From a virus, in IMG/VR virus record IMGVR_UViG_3300042691_014963, positions 1 to 53,623 of that record: a stretch of 53,623 nt of DNA; one strand, given 5' to 3'. Positions 31,107 through 41,410 of the stretch are shown one piece after another; the first letter of the stretch is position 1, and the number at the start of each line of letters is the position of its first letter. Under the pieces are notes generated by a model. The model did no database searches. It was not told the origin of the DNA and saw nothing but the letters and a program-made list of their open reading frames with translations. A program made the position numbers and the translations under genes.

Positions 31107-32939
31107 TTAATATGATGATTCTACATATTCTGCTGAGGCAACATATAATTCTGCTTTTTGATTTATACTTGGATCAATAGTTGCATTGTCACACGTTAAA
31201 GTAGCTGTTGCATAAAAACCTTTAATACCCGCAATAGATTGCCCCCATTGAACCTCCCCTTGTTGTACTGCGCTTATATTTAAAATATTAGCAAAATATT
31301 TATTTTCTTTTTTCTTAAACCTATTTTCAAATAACTGGTTTTCTAAACCTGCTAATGTAGATGGAAAGAAATATTGTTGCACACTGGCAGAATTATCTGT
31401 TTCCGTATAAAAAGAATTTGGAACAATTATTGTTATCGGAGTTGAAAGAACCGTTTGTGCCGTATTTACAGAATAAGTTCCTACGCCTCCAGTACCACCT
31501 ATATACGCTGTTATTATTGTATTTGCTAATATTCCAGTTCCACTTAAAATTTGCCCAACTTGTATTATACCACTAGTAACACTTGTAACAGTTAAAGTAG
31601 TTCCAGTTATAGATCCTATAAATAAAACACTTGGGTCTGTAGTAGTAGAAGATAAACTCCAATTTTGTGTTCCTTCGTAATTAATAGTTAAAAATGTTTT
31701 AGAAACTGATACATTAGGATTAAATACAATACTAACCTCAGATTTATAAAAGTTATTATAAAAAGTTGCTTTAGGAACTGAACTAATATAATGTTTCCAT
31801 AAGTTACCAGATTTAACAGTATAAAAATTATTTCTTAAACTTATACCATTATTAGGAATATAACTAAAAAAGCTTGTCCATCCATTAACATCTTCATCAA
31901 AGGCTAATGTAACACTCTCACCCGATGTAGGTTGTATAGACAATACATATTGTTTATTATGTATATCCCACATCCCATAAACATATCCATCACCTAAACT
32001 AGGATTTGATAATTGATCCCTAAAATAATCAAACATGCCATAAGCAGATATTTCTGTTATACCATCTTGTGATAATCGTAATACTACATTTTGATAATCG
32101 TCTGTAAAGTATTTTCGATAACCATAAACGGCAAAACTTTCTGGATGAGAGCCTATACCATAATTTCCAGAATATGATTGAATCTGGCCTATTACTTGCG
32201 TCCCAGAAGTGGTAATTGGTTGTCCTTCCGCTGAGTACACTGCATCTTTATTTATTAAAGCTCTACTTACTTTTAATTCTTGGAATATAATTAAGTTTGT
32301 ATCTTCTGCATATAATTTTTGTATTGATCCTTGAGCCGGATCTACAGCTCTAGTAATATCATCTGCTACAGAAAATTGATTAGTATTATTAACACCAGTT
32401 TTTGAATTAAATACACCGGAATATATTAAGGTACTTAATAATCGTTCTCTTTGAGGAGATTCTTCCACTATATAAGCTTTAACACCAAAATCAACTGAAG
32501 TATTATTATATCCGCCTCTAATTCTAGCTTCTTCTATATACCAATCCCTATTTGCGGTTGTGGCATAACGGCTAGGCAGCCAAGCATTGTTTATTATTTT
32601 ACCAAATGTTATTAATGTAGTAGTAAGTACATTTGATCCAGTAATTGGACTTGATAAAGTTAATACTGTATCAGTTGCTCCTATTACTTTTAATATTATT
32701 GTATAAACGTATTCAACTCCCGATATTGTATAACTTAATAATTGACCTACCCCAACAGAAGCAGCATCAGCATTTGTTATGGTTATAGTATTTGTACCAA
32801 TGTTTGAATTAACAACAGGTAATGCCGTATTTGGAGCCGGGGTTGTTGTACTCGGATCGACAGCACTAACGGCTGTAATAGTAGCCATTTTTTTTAACCA
32901 AAAAGAGTTATAATATTTTATTTCTATAGTAGCTGACAT
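31107..32939 (-). CDS. Tail protein with beta-structured repeats (610 aa)
   Basis: 610 residues. An N-terminal Thr/Val/Asn-rich section ([20 protein letters not shown]) and a later unit ([20 protein letters not shown] followed by a [11 protein letters not shown] end) are of a repeat type seen in phage tail and fibre proteins; the middle has Trp/Tyr-rich strands. Role: tail or nozzle component, inferred from its position between the 1352-residue tail gene and the ejection module. A second ATG at 32888 ([12 protein letters not shown]) is an equally plausible start, because a run of eight A precedes it. Confidence 0.65.
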   Translation of the reverse strand: MSATIEIKYYNSFWLKKMATITAVSAVDPSTTTPAPNTALPVVNSNIGTNTITITNADAASVGVGQLLSYTISGVEYVYTIILKVIGATDTVLTLSSPITGSNVLTTTLITFGKIINNAWLPSRYATTANRDWYIEEARIRGGYNNTSVDFGVKAYIVEESPQRERLLSTLIYSGVFNSKTGVNNTNQFSVADDITRAVDPAQGSIQKLYAEDTNLIIFQELKVSRALINKDAVYSAEGQPITTSGTQVIGQIQSYSGNYGIGSHPESFAVYGYRKYFTDDYQNVVLRLSQDGITEISAYGMFDYFRDQLSNPSLGDGYVYGMWDIHNKQYVLSIQPTSGESVTLAFDEDVNGWTSFFSYIPNNGISLRNNFYTVKSGNLWKHYISSVPKATFYNNFYKSEVSIVFNPNVSVSKTFLTINYEGTQNWSLSSTTTDPSVLFIGSITGTTLTVTSVTSGIIQVGQILSGTGILANTIITAYIGGTGGVGTYSVNTAQTVLSTPITIIVPNSFYTETDNSASVQQYFFPSTLAGLENQLFENRFKKKENKYFANILNISAVQQGEVQWGQSIAGIKGFYATATLTCDNATIDPSINQKAELYVASAEYVESSY

Positions 32940-32971
32940 ATTTAATAATTACTTGTTTTTTTATATTATTA

Positions 32972-35900
32972 CTAGCATGGATTTATAATAGCTGTACCTC
33001 CAGCTCCATATGTTAATGAGGTATCTATTATACAAGGATAAGTACCTCCGTAGAATGTGCTGCCAACAAAATTACCAGGAGTTAATACTCCACCTATTAT
33101 TGTAATTTCGTCATCAAGTAATGCCTGCCAATTAATACTAGTTGTAGGATTGTCATTAGTTAATTTCCATTTCTTAGTAGCTGTTGGAATATATGTAGTA
33201 CATGAATTATTGCTAGAACTACTAGGAGGGGACGATATAGTATATTGGTCCTGTATATCTATTGGTATAATTCTACCAAGTGAAGTTATAAGATTACCTG
33301 TTATATATAAGGTATCCACAGAATTAACATCAACTCCCTGATCTACCGTAAATCCAAATGTTCCATAAAAATCACTGGTACTGAATGTAAGATTTCCTGT
33401 ACCTGGATTTGTAGCATAAAAAACTGCACCACTAACGGTATATCCTATTACTTCTACATCAGAATTAGATACATCTATTGTTTCACCTACTTGCATTACC
33501 CTCCAAAAGTTCAATTGGCCTGTAACGGTATTTACCTGTGTTGGAGGAGTACCGGCGCTTGTAGTAACTACACTATTCCAGTCAGCACAATAATTATTTG
33601 CAATAGGCACATAAAGTGTTATATTTCTTTCTGAATATGAAGATCCAGGACCTGGGGCATTAGTTGTAAAATTGTAAGCATCGGTAAGTCTAATGGTCGT
33701 ATTAAAATTAACACCCATTGGGACTGTTATATTTATTAAACTAATAACACCTGTTACTGGATCTATACTAAAATAATTTGAAAATCCGGGAGTGGAGCTG
33801 TATATTGACCATCGTAATTGCTGTTTATTGAAAAAAGGATCTAATACTACTGTAGGAGCTCCGTTTGTACCCGTACAAGATATTATAGGACCAAGTATTA
33901 AATCATTAATATTAAATACTTCTACCGGGCTTTGATAAGTAGGATAGGTTATTACAGGAGTAGAATTATTTAAACTATTATTAGCCTTTAAAGTTGTATT
34001 GCCATTAGTTGTATCTACTATGTTAAAAGTAAATATATATTTTTCTTTTAATCCCGCGTTTATTAAAAATGTAAACGGTGTCTTTATTTTAATAGCAAAT
34101 TTACCAGCATATAAACCTGCTGTTTCTCTTATTAATTCAAAATCAGCACTTCTATTAGCTCCGGTTAAATCTTCAACGGTCATAGACATGCTATCTACAA
34201 CTATTGTAGTACCTAAACTATTAACTGGTAAAAAATACCCAGTTATATATGGAGAAGTTTGTGTTCCATAAGTCAAAGGTGTACCTACGCCTGCTGGATC
34301 TTGAAATTCATTATGATTGAATATTAAATTATCAAATCCTATAGCGATATTACTACCCGTTAATATATCAGCATTTAGATCTGATATTAATCCAGATGAT
34401 GAAGTTTCCCAAAATATATCAAGTAATGATACAAATGGTGAAGTCTCATAAACGCTTAAAAATGGGTTCATGGTATTTACAGCCGCAGGAGGTGCTGCCG
34501 CACCTAAATTGCTTGCTACAACACCAATTTTATTTACAGTAGATATTCTAGCTATAATAGGAGTTGTACTTAATTGGTAAAAATTATTAGAAGCTGTACC
34601 ATTTACATTATTAGTACTATTTACTGGTAAAAAATTTAAATCTGACGATGAAGCTATCGTAGAAGCTACGTCCGCTTTTTTAGCTGGATAGTATTGTTTA
34701 TTTGTGGCATAATAAGGAGCAACTGCATCTAATAAGTTTTCAACTCTACCGAATAATTCAACACTACTTCTATATTGTTTTTGATCTGGGCCAACCTCAC
34801 TTAAATCTCTAGGTATTTTATTTATATTATCATTCAATAATACGGTATGTGCGGTTTTATTTTGTTCATTTCCAGGAAAAATTGTTGGATTACCGGGACT
34901 GGATGTTTGGAACATTGGGTACCCATTTAAAAATCCTGGCAAATAAACATTATAATACTCTTGTTGCTGTTGTCTTACAACTATTTTATAAGAATACCAA
35001 CCTAATTGATTTAAATCATAAGCGTATTTAACATCGGGAGCTACCCCTGTATATTTATAAATATCATTAATAGGCAATTCGGTTTCTACAGTATATAGTC
35101 CTGTAATGGCATCGAACCCTAGACCGGTTACTTTTACATAGTCGGTATATTTTCCTCTTAAATAGTTTCCGACTATTGGATAATTTCTTTGAGCTGGCGC
35201 TGCAGCTAAAGTAAATGTATATATATAGAAATCATTACCACTTGGTGGAGTAACTAATTGATTAAAATTTGGGTTAGTTAATATTTGAAATCCATTTCCA
35301 GTTTGACCATCAAATCCTGAAACTATTGCATATAAACCAGGTGTGCCTGCTCCTTCATTTATATCTGAAATTATAGGAGAATTTATAACCATAGCTAATG
35401 TATTACCTCTCCAGTTTTTAACATTTAAATTATCACTTTCAATATAATATGGAGAATATATAGTGGATCCAACTAAACTATATAAAGCGGATTGCCCAAT
35501 ATCATTAGATGATAATATAACTGTTGATTGTCTACCAAATTTATCTGCTAAAACTATTCCAGCTTGATAATTTCTATTTTGCTTTAAAGTGTGATTTGGG
35601 TATTCTGCCCAACTAGTAAAAGAATCTGTTTTTTTAGTTACAGTTAAATTATAATTTATACTAGCAGGCGGAGTACTTTTATTAATGAAGTTACCATATA
35701 CAACTCTATTACCAACAATTTCTTGAGCTTTTGCTCGGATAGGTACTTTATCATATACTCTAACTGTTTGGGCTTCTGGTAAAGTTTTATAAGGTTTTTG
35801 TGATTTATAAGTATAAGTATAATTATTTGTAGGACCAGATTCTAATTTTATTTCATTGACATCAATAGTCTCTAATACCTTTACTGAAAGAGCATCAGAT

Positions 35901-37030
35901 TCTTTATATAAAATATCAATACTTTTTATTTTATATGAATTTTCTATATTGTTTCCAGTATCAGGTAATTCTATATGTAATTCAATATTATTTATAAAAT
36001 TTTCCATCCATGAAACAACGGTACTTCTATAAGCCGCATCTTCATCCCCGTTTAAAAAATATCCATTTTGATTTGGGATAAATAATATTTGAGTAAATGG
36101 AGCCATTAATGAATATTCACCATCATCAAATCTATATCTATAACTAAATCTCACATATTTATCCTTTAAATAATTTGGATCCCCTTGCCAATTAGCTTCA
36201 TCTGCTTTATTTGTCATGGTTGTACCATAAAAATGCAAAACAGTACCTATTGGAATAGTTGTTGCTCCAGGCACAGAAATAATAATAACGCCGGTAGATT
36301 TATTTAGATCTGTTATTACGGCATAATCATTTAATGTTAATGGCGGGGTAGATAAACTAGTTATCAATTGCATGCCAACATTTAATAGCGCGGCATTAGC
36401 AAGAGATACAGTAAAAGATAAAGACTCCGTTGTTGGATTACTAGAAGCACTCGTTGTTGTAACAGGCACATCTAAATAAACATTTATTGGTAATACTGGA
36501 GCATATTTTGCAACTGATATTTGGGTTTCATCAGTATAATAATTTGGATTAGAAAGAGCTGTAGATATATTTATTTTTCTAGGTTGATTTCTATTATCTG
36601 TCCAAAATAATAAATCTTCTATAACATTCGCACCTAATATTGCATATTGTGGATTTGTAGCAAAATTTAAAAAAACGCCAGAAACTAAAGTTGTTAAAGT
36701 ATTAGAAGCGGCGTCATAAACAGTAATACGCATATCTCCTGAAATAGGAGGCAATAATGTAGATGTATTTGTATCTGTATAATCCGTCCAAAATTGAAAT
36801 ATTCTATTATTTTGATTATCAGCTACTTGCCCTATACAAACTAAGTTTGCATTGCCAGTAGTTACAGCAAGATCATTACCAAAAATAGCCTCTAATGCTC
36901 CAACGTCCTTGTCTTCTGCCTTACCTACTGATATATTTAAAGCGTTTCTATACTCTCCATTTGGAATAAGTCTATCATCTAGATCTTTATTCATTTTGGA
37001 TTGTAAAAAACTATTTTTTACTTCTGCCAT
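32972..37030 (-). CDS. Large tail protein, stabilisation-protein-like N terminus
   Basis: 1352 residues. The start (NSFLQSKMNKDLDDRLIPNG, then EYRNALNISVG and a DVGALEAIFGN segment) is a pattern found at the N terminus of 'stabilisation' or tail proteins of crAss-like and other Bacteroidota podoviruses. The remainder is Asn/Thr/Tyr/Pro-rich and beta-structured; the C-terminal third contains cadherin-like strands (SIDPVTGVISLINITV, TIRLTDAYNF) and six or more Cys residues near the end. A role as tail hub with receptor-binding C terminus is inferred. Confidence 0.65.
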   Translation of the reverse strand: MAEVKNSFLQSKMNKDLDDRLIPNGEYRNALNISVGKAEDKDVGALEAIFGNDLAVTTGNANLVCIGQVADNQNNRIFQFWTDYTDTNTSTLLPPISGDMRITVYDAASNTLTTLVSGVFLNFATNPQYAILGANVIEDLLFWTDNRNQPRKINISTALSNPNYYTDETQISVAKYAPVLPINVYLDVPVTTTSASSNPTTESLSFTVSLANAALLNVGMQLITSLSTPPLTLNDYAVITDLNKSTGVIIISVPGATTIPIGTVLHFYGTTMTNKADEANWQGDPNYLKDKYVRFSYRYRFDDGEYSLMAPFTQILFIPNQNGYFLNGDEDAAYRSTVVSWMENFINNIELHIELPDTGNNIENSYKIKSIDILYKESDALSVKVLETIDVNEIKLESGPTNNYTYTYKSQKPYKTLPEAQTVRVYDKVPIRAKAQEIVGNRVVYGNFINKSTPPASINYNLTVTKKTDSFTSWAEYPNHTLKQNRNYQAGIVLADKFGRQSTVILSSNDIGQSALYSLVGSTIYSPYYIESDNLNVKNWRGNTLAMVINSPIISDINEGAGTPGLYAIVSGFDGQTGNGFQILTNPNFNQLVTPPSGNDFYIYTFTLAAAPAQRNYPIVGNYLRGKYTDYVKVTGLGFDAITGLYTVETELPINDIYKYTGVAPDVKYAYDLNQLGWYSYKIVVRQQQQEYYNVYLPGFLNGYPMFQTSSPGNPTIFPGNEQNKTAHTVLLNDNINKIPRDLSEVGPDQKQYRSSVELFGRVENLLDAVAPYYATNKQYYPAKKADVASTIASSSDLNFLPVNSTNNVNGTASNNFYQLSTTPIIARISTVNKIGVVASNLGAAAPPAAVNTMNPFLSVYETSPFVSLLDIFWETSSSGLISDLNADILTGSNIAIGFDNLIFNHNEFQDPAGVGTPLTYGTQTSPYITGYFLPVNSLGTTIVVDSMSMTVEDLTGANRSADFELIRETAGLYAGKFAIKIKTPFTFLINAGLKEKYIFTFNIVDTTNGNTTLKANNSLNNSTPVITYPTYQSPVEVFNINDLILGPIISCTGTNGAPTVVLDPFFNKQQLRWSIYSSTPGFSNYFSIDPVTGVISLINITVPMGVNFNTTIRLTDAYNFTTNAPGPGSSYSERNITLYVPIANNYCADWNSVVTTSAGTPPTQVNTVTGQLNFWRVMQVGETIDVSNSDVEVIGYTVSGAVFYATNPGTGNLTFSTSDFYGTFGFTVDQGVDVNSVDTLYITGNLITSLGRIIPIDIQDQYTISSPPSSSSNNSCTTYIPTATKKWKLTNDNPTTSINWQALLDDEITIIGGVLTPGNFVGSTFYGGTYPCIIDTSLTYGAGGTAIINPC

Positions 37031-37035
37031 ATTAT

Positions 37036-38283
37036 TTAGTGTTTAATCCATTTAGATTTACCTCTCATTACCTGAGTGATTTCTTCTAATTTAATATTAG
37101 ATAATCTAATTTTTGTATTTCTTAATTTTGCTGATTTTTCACGATGCAATCTTTGTACTAAGTACTCTGGCTGATTAGCTCTAATTGAAACTATAGCGTG
37201 TATAATGTAAGCATATAAAGCCTCCTCCGCTAACTTTGGAACTCTTGTGTCTAAGTCATAAGCTAAACCATCAGATATGTATTCTAATACAATAAGTTTC
37301 CCTCTTAAATCGCTGCTGAAAGACATTTTGCCTTCTCTATCATTTATTGTAAAATATCCATTAACATTACTATATTGTGGATCTAATCCATATTGTCTAC
37401 CGTAGGCATAGTAATCCCATTGATAACCGTCCCAATAATTGTTTATATTATTTATATTATTTACACCATTTTGTAAACCAAATAAAAAGCTAAAATTATC
37501 ATTATCCCATCTTTTTTCCGTTAAAGAAGTACCTTCAATATTGCTGTCAAAATTATCTTGAATAGGAACACCACTACTATCTTGTACTGGATTTTCATAA
37601 GGATTTATAGTAAGATTATTTGCAGGGTAAATAGGATGCTTAATGCCATAAATATCAATCCACGATACTTTGACATAATTAACATAGTCTTGTGGCAATA
37701 CTATGCTTAAACTAGAAGGTATATTTAATTCAGCAGATTTTATACTTTTTAAAGTATCATAACTAAATTCTTGCATTGCTCGTTTAGCATGGAATATTAC
37801 ATCTGTTCTTTTAACATCTGTAATTATTTTGCCAGCACCAACATAAGCAACCATAAAGTTATTTATAATATCATTTAAAGTTATATAAGAATAACTACCA
37901 TAGTTTTCTTCTGTTGTATCACCATAAGCTTTTTGAGCTGGCGTATTGCCATATTTTCCGCCATCTAATGTTTTTAATTGTACAACTAAATATGTACCTG
38001 CAGATGGAGCTATAGGAAAAATTATTTCATTATTAACAACATTGTATGGTTGTGTATATTCCGTAAATGTTCCAGGCAATCCGCTAGGACTACTATATAA
38101 TTTAAAATTATTTAATGCATATTTTGCGTTTGCAGGGCTCCAAGCATTTGGATCAAGAAATACTAAATCTGTGTTAAATGTTGCTAAAAAAGTATCTAAA
38201 ATACCGTCTCCTATAAAACCTTGAGCACCTTCGTAGTATTGTCTATTTGTTTCGGTTATTAAACCATTATTTGGTATAGCCAT
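37036..38283 (-). CDS. Head-tail adaptor / ring-like protein (415 aa)
   Basis: 415 residues. The centre carries KRTDVIFHAKRAMQEFSYDT and LPQDYVNYVKVSWID, a helix-plus-strand pattern of head-to-tail connector proteins in marine and Bacteroidota podoviruses. The end is basic with several helices (RLHREKSAKLRNTKIRLS). Five bases separate it from the large tail gene and six from the smaller adaptor upstream. Confidence 0.65.
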   Translation of the reverse strand: MAIPNNGLITETNRQYYEGAQGFIGDGILDTFLATFNTDLVFLDPNAWSPANAKYALNNFKLYSSPSGLPGTFTEYTQPYNVVNNEIIFPIAPSAGTYLVVQLKTLDGGKYGNTPAQKAYGDTTEENYGSYSYITLNDIINNFMVAYVGAGKIITDVKRTDVIFHAKRAMQEFSYDTLKSIKSAELNIPSSLSIVLPQDYVNYVKVSWIDIYGIKHPIYPANNLTINPYENPVQDSSGVPIQDNFDSNIEGTSLTEKRWDNDNFSFLFGLQNGVNNINNINNYWDGYQWDYYAYGRQYGLDPQYSNVNGYFTINDREGKMSFSSDLRGKLIVLEYISDGLAYDLDTRVPKLAEEALYAYIIHAIVSIRANQPEYLVQRLHREKSAKLRNTKIRLSNIKLEEITQVMRGKSKWIKH

Positions 38284-38289
38284 CTCTTA

Positions 38290-39012
38290 TTAGCTTTTAG
38301 AATTAATGTTTTCTGCTTGTACTTGTTGAGCAGCTGCTTGTACAATTTGTGGGTCTTTAATAATTATACCAGAATAAAGTAATATTCTAATTATAAGATT
38401 TGTTTGTTCAATAGGATGTAAGTCAAAATCTTGTGAACCAGTAGGATTTGAAATAGGATCATATTGTGATGAATTATATACATATTGATAATTAGGCGCA
38501 GAAGTTGTAAATCCCCATCTTGGATTAGTTGGCTTTTTAATATATGTACAACTAATATCAGTGGTTATTGTAGTTGGGTATACTTTAATTACAAAATCTT
38601 TATATGTATATACAGGCCAATATTTAGTAGGTTTAGTTATTGGCGATAAATTAAGTTCTAATAACTCATTTGGTTGAACATATTGAACTTCTTTTTCATT
38701 TTTATAAATTACAGTGCCTAATTTATAAAAATTAGTTACTGCTGGTATATCAAAACCTCCAGCTATAGGTGGGCATACCCCCTCAGTTTGGAAGATTGCA
38801 ATTTTTTCTTGTATATTTTTTACACGATCAGCATATTCTGTATCGTTATCTGGCACACGAATTTGTTGATTTAAATCTTCAAAATATTCATTAAATATTT
38901 CAAGTTGAACTTGTGTTGCTGTTTTATTAAATTCATCAGGAGTCATATAGCCCCTCTGTTCCTTATTTAGGATTAATAAAACTGTTCTATAAACCGTATC
39001 TACATTTACCAT
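38290..39012 (-). CDS. Head-tail adaptor / tail tubular A-like protein (240 aa)
   Basis: 240 residues: an N-terminal helical part (VDTVYRTVLLILNKEQRGYM, FNKTATQVQLEIFNEYF), central strands (DFVIKVYPTTITTDISCTYI) and a helical end (QTNLIIRILLYSGIIIKDPQ). This mixed layout is typical of podovirus connector rings (P22 gp4 or T7 gp11 size). Position after the capsid genes fits. A hairpin lies just upstream. Confidence 0.62.
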   Translation of the reverse strand: MVNVDTVYRTVLLILNKEQRGYMTPDEFNKTATQVQLEIFNEYFEDLNQQIRVPDNDTEYADRVKNIQEKIAIFQTEGVCPPIAGGFDIPAVTNFYKLGTVIYKNEKEVQYVQPNELLELNLSPITKPTKYWPVYTYKDFVIKVYPTTITTDISCTYIKKPTNPRWGFTTSAPNYQYVYNSSQYDPISNPTGSQDFDLHPIEQTNLIIRILLYSGIIIKDPQIVQAAAQQVQAENINSKS

Positions 39013-39036
39013 CTGTTATATTTATTATAATATTAA

Positions 39037-39058
39037 GGCGGTAACCTCAGCCACCGCC
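39037..39058 (-). terminator. Intergenic hairpin upstream of adaptor genes
   Basis: GGCGGT and ACCGCC pair around a 10-nt loop in the gap between 39078 and 39012. No long T-run follows on the minus strand, so it may attenuate transcription or mark an RNA-processing site instead of a full stop. Confidence 0.5.
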
Positions 39059-39077
39059 TATATATTAATATTACGTA

Positions 39078-39842
39078 TTATTTTAATTTTTTCTCTATAG
39101 ACTTAAAGATTTCTACACCTTCATCAGTCTTGAAAAATGCTGCCATTGCAGAATAAGGATTTTCATCAAATGGGACCGTCATTAACTTTTTATTGTTTGA
39201 TGTCCAATTAAATGTTCTTTGATCCTGCGACAATGTTATAATGTTTGCCTCTACTGCTTTAATAGCTAAATTTCTAAGTTCTACGTTTTCATCATTTGCT
39301 AATTCTATAAATAAAGAAGGATTATTTCTTGCAAATAATAATAAGTCTCTTTTAATTTCTTTTGAACTCATTTCGGAAACTTTAGATCCAATCTCAACTC
39401 TAAGAATTGCTTCTGCTTGATCAACTTCCATAGCTAATGCTGCATTTAAAGCTTGTACTTGTAATTCTAATTCATCTAATTCATCTTCTGCTACTTCAAT
39501 AGCATCAAACTCCATATAAAGTTTATTACGCAGTGGATGATATAATGATAATAATTTTTGTAAATTTTGTTTTTCTTTAGGGACTTTTAAATCCCCATTT
39601 TCAAAAGTAATATGCCCTATTGTTGCCTCTCCTTTTTGTTCGTCTACAAATGGAGAATCTTGGTTAGTTGCATATCTAAGTTCTCTTTGTGTTTTTGTAT
39701 CGGGATCAAAATATAATAAAGCATGTTTACTTGTATGCTTACTTGGAATTGTAAGTGTTAAAGGATTCATATCATTTTTTAAATAGTAAATCCTATCTTT
39801 AATTTCCCATGCGGTATTATCCGCTTTTTTTGCTGTTGCCAT
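39078..39842 (-). CDS. Capsid-region protein, unknown (254 aa)
   Basis: 254 residues, acidic and helical in the middle (DAIEVAEDELDELELQVQAL and a following VDQAEAILRVEI segment). The gene lies directly downstream of the capsid gene, beyond a strong terminator. It could be a head-completion or assembly protein; no family recognised. Confidence 0.55.
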   Translation of the reverse strand: MATAKKADNTAWEIKDRIYYLKNDMNPLTLTIPSKHTSKHALLYFDPDTKTQRELRYATNQDSPFVDEQKGEATIGHITFENGDLKVPKEKQNLQKLLSLYHPLRNKLYMEFDAIEVAEDELDELELQVQALNAALAMEVDQAEAILRVEIGSKVSEMSSKEIKRDLLLFARNNPSLFIELANDENVELRNLAIKAVEANIITLSQDQRTFNWTSNNKKLMTVPFDENPYSAMAAFFKTDEGVEIFKSIEKKLK

Positions 39843-39863
39843 AATATAATATAATTTAATAAT

Positions 39864-39920
39864 TTTTTTTAAAAAAAGTAGTATTTACCCCCGTAGTTTT
39901 AACGAGGGTAAACCTACTAT
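39864..39920 (-). terminator. Strong terminator after the major capsid gene
   Basis: On the minus strand AGTAGGTTTACCCTCG and CGGGGGTAAATACTACT form a ~16-bp stem around TTAAAACTA, followed by a T-run (39877 downward). It probably reduces read-through so that capsid mRNA is made in excess of the tail genes. Confidence 0.85.
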
Positions 39921-39930
39921 GTAACTAATA

Positions 39931-41391
39931 TTAGATACCTTTGAATAATACAAAGTTATTAGCTCCTTGAGTAACTAAACATCTTTCTGACAAGAAGTTT
40001 ACTTCCATTGCATCAAGAGTAGAGTTTTCAGCTCCACCTGCAGATCCTGTTAACCAAGACTTCATACGTCTGTCATCAGCTTGAGAAGCTCTATAACGAA
40101 CGTGTAAGAATGGTCTACGGATATTTGTTCCTAATTGTTGATCATAAACTGTAGAAGTTCCAGCAGGAATTAATACACCTTCGATAGAATTGATACCAAC
40201 AATACCTCCACGAGTAGATGCATCATTTAAGTATTTCCAATCAGTTTTGTAGAAATCATAAGAACCTCTTCTGAATCCAGAGAAACCTAAGTTCAATGCC
40301 ATCTCTTCAGAGTTTTCGAATAATCCAAAAGCAACCCCTCCATTAGGACCAGAAGATAATGCAGCAAGCATATCATCAAAATCTAAAGCAGTTTGTCTTT
40401 GTAAGAATAACATGTTTTCTTCAACAGCTCCTTGAGTATCTAAGTTTTTAAGGATTTGATCAAAAGATGTAAGTCCACCTGCTGCAGTAAATCCAATTTC
40501 AACGTTTCCTCTTTCTTGGATAGCAGCGAATAAACCTTGAGTACCAGGTAATTGAGAAGCGTCATAAGCTCCTGAACCAGCTACATTATTTCTTTCACCT
40601 TCTACTAATGCCATTTCTAAGTAATCTTCAAAACGTAATCTTGTTTCAGATTCAGCTTTTAAGAACCATAAATATCCAGAAGTTCCATCTTCTGTAGCAA
40701 CTTCAACCCATCCAATTTGAGCCATATCAGATCCATTAATAACATATTGATTTCTGATAATAACAGGAGAGTTTGAGTATTGAGTAAGAACTGGATTAAC
40801 GCTAATTCTTGCAGCAGAGTTACCTGCTCCTGTACCAATTGTAGTACCTTTAGTATAATCAGATCCATAAACGAATACTTTTAATCCACTAGCTGCAAAT
40901 CCTTGAGTAGTAAGAGAAGTACCTTTGTAAGTTTGAACAACAAAGTTTCCTGTACCACCAACACCAGGTGTAGTAGCAGTAACAATAGCTTTTGCTTCTA
41001 ATCCACTGTTTGGATCTAAAACAACTACTGTGTCATTTACAGAAACTACGTTATAAGCTGTTGCTCCACCACCAATGGTAATTGTACTTGGGTTAGTACC
41101 TACAGCACCACCGTTAACTTGAGTACATCCATTATAAGCAATATGTAATCTATTTTGTTCAGACCAAATAACTTGATCAGAAGTCATAGGCATTTCAGCC
41201 CCTACCATACGTAAGAATCCAGATAAAGTTCTGTTTCCATAACGCTCTACTTCTGCTTCGTAGATTTCTGGTAAATATTGTTGAGCAAAATCTGCTCCAG
41301 ATCCAGTGTTAAATTTCAAATAGTTTGTATTTAACAATTGTTGAGTTTGAGAAGGTATAATACTTCCAAACTGCGGCGATAATGTTGCCAT
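39931..41391 (-). CDS. Major capsid protein (486 aa)
   Basis: 486 residues with features of an HK97-fold capsid protein: a helical start (LPEIYEAEVERYGNRTLSGF), MVGAEMPMTSDQVIWSEQ, a long beta-rich middle, and a C-terminal part rich in strands (HVRYRASQADDRRMKSWLTG). Gene position (after portal and scaffold-like genes, before a strong terminator) and codon composition less AT-rich than the neighbours fit a highly expressed capsid gene. Confidence 0.82.
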   Translation of the reverse strand: MATLSPQFGSIIPSQTQQLLNTNYLKFNTGSGADFAQQYLPEIYEAEVERYGNRTLSGFLRMVGAEMPMTSDQVIWSEQNRLHIAYNGCTQVNGGAVGTNPSTITIGGGATAYNVVSVNDTVVVLDPNSGLEAKAIVTATTPGVGGTGNFVVQTYKGTSLTTQGFAASGLKVFVYGSDYTKGTTIGTGAGNSAARISVNPVLTQYSNSPVIIRNQYVINGSDMAQIGWVEVATEDGTSGYLWFLKAESETRLRFEDYLEMALVEGERNNVAGSGAYDASQLPGTQGLFAAIQERGNVEIGFTAAGGLTSFDQILKNLDTQGAVEENMLFLQRQTALDFDDMLAALSSGPNGGVAFGLFENSEEMALNLGFSGFRRGSYDFYKTDWKYLNDASTRGGIVGINSIEGVLIPAGTSTVYDQQLGTNIRRPFLHVRYRASQADDRRMKSWLTGSAGGAENSTLDAMEVNFLSERCLVTQGANNFVLFKGI

Positions 41392-41410
41392 AATTTTTAA
41401 GTTTTAATTT

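Noticed and set aside
33057-37046. Plus-strand frames opposite the tail genes
   Set aside because: All lie opposite the 1352-residue tail gene, with a composition typical of antisense shadows.
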